Source: Cytophagales bacterium (GTDB taxonomy: Bacteria > Bacteroidota > Bacteroidia > Cytophagales > ES-bin-26). Taken from it: a stretch of 5,710 nt of DNA. How positions within the stretch are numbered: the stretch's first letter is position 1; each line of letters opens with the position of its first letter. The DNA lies in NCBI GenBank assembly GCA_014379925.1, contig JACMKY010000396.1, positions 1-5,710 on the forward strand, given 5' to 3'. This document shows positions 4,604 through 5,710 of the stretch, piece after piece. A program made the position numbers and the translations under genes. The notes under the pieces were generated by a model that was not told the origin of the DNA, did no database searches, and was given only the letters and a program-made list of their open reading frames with translations.

Positions 4604-5710
4604 CTACTCAAATCCGGATTTGAGCGGTGTTTTTTCCGGTTGTCCCGCGTATTCCTTCGGCGTCACGCCCGTCATCTGCCGGAAAGCCCGCTGAAACGTC
4701 GCCTGGGAGTTGAAGCCGCACGCAAAGGCGATACCCGTCAGGGTCAGGTGTCCGTTGGCCGGGTTGGTCAATTGTTGTTTGACGGCTTCGATGCGGTACC
4801 CGTTCACGAACGCACTGAAACTCTTTTGCAGGTGTTGGTTTATGACCAACGAAACCGTTTTGGGGGGTAGCTGCACGTGCCGACTGACCTTCTCGACGGT
4901 GAGTTCCGGGTCGAGGTACAGCTTGTCGGTTTGCATGGCGTTCGTCAGCAAACGAACGGCCTTTTCGACGGTTTCGGCGGAGATGAACGCCGCACTGACT
5001 TTGCGGACCACGGCGGCGACCGGGCTGTTTCGGGCGTGTAGGTAACCTTTCAGCCCCAGCCAGTAGATCAGGATGGCGATGGGAATGTAAACCGGGTACC
5101 AACCCAACCGATCCAGCAAAGGGCCGCGCCAGCCCGGTACGATGTAAGGCACCATAAACAACAACCATATTGTCTGAAAAATCAGAAAGGCATTGATAAA
5201 CTGCCGAAGCCATCGGCGACGCTGCTGTCCGGCTTCGGAATCCGGTGCGGCAGGTGGTAGTTGCCCAAACAGGCGCTTGGTCAGAAATAAATAGAACGTC
5301 ACCGACAGCCAGCGGGGAATGTCTACGTAGGCGTTGTACTCATCCATCACATTTCCCCAAGCCGGCCCTTCTTCCGGCCGAAAGAAACCGAGCAGGGCTC
5401 CGCCGATGAAAATCCAGCCCATCAGGTTGGCTCCCCAATCGAGCACGACCGGATAGAATTGCAGCCGTTCGGTTCGGCCAATCCTGAACGCCGGATCGAG
5501 TACGGATTTGGTGTAAAAGAGAATGAGTGGTCCCAGTGGCATCACCATAATCAAGGGTAATAATTCCAGCGCGTGGCTCATCCAGCGATTGGTGACCGGT
5601 ATGCCCACGGCCAGACTCATCAGCGCCAGCAAGCCGATCAGTGCCCCCAGCAGTCGGTTTGATAGACGGTTACCTTTCCGGTTAAACCACAGCAGCGACG
5701 CCAGAATAAA
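4604..5710 (-). CDS. Membrane-anchored AraC-family transcriptional regulator (5' end outside window)
   Basis: 368 residues are visible; the frame stays open to the window edge, so the true start lies beyond 5710. The visible N-terminal half is very hydrophobic with about six to seven membrane-spanning segments (for example visible residues 20-40, 46-66, 84-110, 130-145, 170-194 and 204-222). The C-terminal end is a complete AraC/XylS DNA-binding domain: a first helix-turn-helix at about 270-314 (LTVEKVSRHVQLPPKTVSLV...) and a second at about 322-354 with the signature IAFACGFNSQATFQRAFRQM followed by TGVTPKEY. Regulators with a 7-TM-like N-terminus fused to this domain are common in Bacteroidota; their signals are mostly unknown, and sensing at the membrane is inferred. 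The stop TAG (4604-4606) is close upstream of the S41 gene, so the peptidase may belong to its operon or be a target. Confidence 0.93.
   Translation of the reverse strand, partial: FILASLLWFNRKGNRLSNRLLGALIGLLALMSLAVGIPVTNRWMSHALELLPLIMVMPLGPLILFYTKSVLDPAFRIGRTERLQFYPVVLDWGANLMGWIFIGGALLGFFRPEEGPAWGNVMDEYNAYVDIPRWLSVTFYLFLTKRLFGQLPPAAPDSEAGQQRRRWLRQFINAFLIFQTIWLLFMVPYIVPGWRGPLLDRLGWYPVYIPIAILIYWLGLKGYLHARNSPVAAVVRKVSAAFISAETVEKAVRLLTNAMQTDKLYLDPELTVEKVSRHVQLPPKTVSLVINQHLQKSFSAFVNGYRIEAVKQQLTNPANGHLTLTGIAFACGFNSQATFQRAFRQMTGVTPKEYAGQPEKTPLKSGFE

Noticed and set aside
4608..5213. Second minus-strand frame inside the AraC-family gene
   Set aside because: It is a shifted reading of the clear AraC/XylS domain, with Arg/Gly/Pro-rich composition typical of a frame shadow.
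5618..5632. TTG (5632) or ATG (5620) as the true start of the AraC-family regulator
   Set aside because: The frame remains open upstream to the window edge and encodes further membrane-like sequence (FILASLLWFNRKGNR), so the real start is outside the window.

Overview
The window looks like the chromosome of a Bacteroidota member, probably of the Cytophagales (Spirosoma/Larkinella-like). That placement is inferred from four things: an exact Bacteroidota-type promoter element (TAnnTTTG), gene starts with A-rich rather than Shine-Dalgarno leaders, a fused aspartokinase-homoserine dehydrogenase, and a membrane-anchored AraC regulator of a kind common in that phylum. GC content is moderately high. 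All three real genes lie on the minus strand, so transcription runs from the right edge towards position 1.

Layout in transcription order. (1) 5710-4604: an AraC-family regulator with a multi-pass membrane N-terminus, whose start lies outside the window. (2) 4558-3041: a secreted S41-family peptidase. Its signal-peptide start is 45 nt after the regulator's stop, so the two are probably co-transcribed. (3) 3040-2736: a 305-nt intergenic region holding a weak terminator for the peptidase, a TATCTTTG promoter, and a leader of about 160 nt before thrA. (4) 2735-231: thrA, the bifunctional aspartokinase I/homoserine dehydrogenase I (834 aa), carrying both the first and third steps from aspartate towards threonine and methionine. 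(5) 230-1: no gene, but two short tandem-repeat arrays and two stem-loops.

The AraC/S41 pair and thrA appear to be separate transcription units. thrA is not followed by thrB within the 230 nt visible here.

The most interesting signals are at thrA. The leader contains a four-unit 12-bp repeat whose codons, in the thrA frame, spell an Ile/Thr-rich tract. It is overlapped by two mutually exclusive helices, one followed by a U-rich tract just before the thrA start. That resembles threonine-operon attenuation, but there is no conventional start codon for a leader peptide. Second, the aspartokinase domain carries an apparent in-frame insertion of about 19 residues, made of palindromic DNA. Otherwise the window is ordinary housekeeping and accessory sequence. 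I see no CRISPR array, tRNA, rRNA, transposase, or defence or toxin system.
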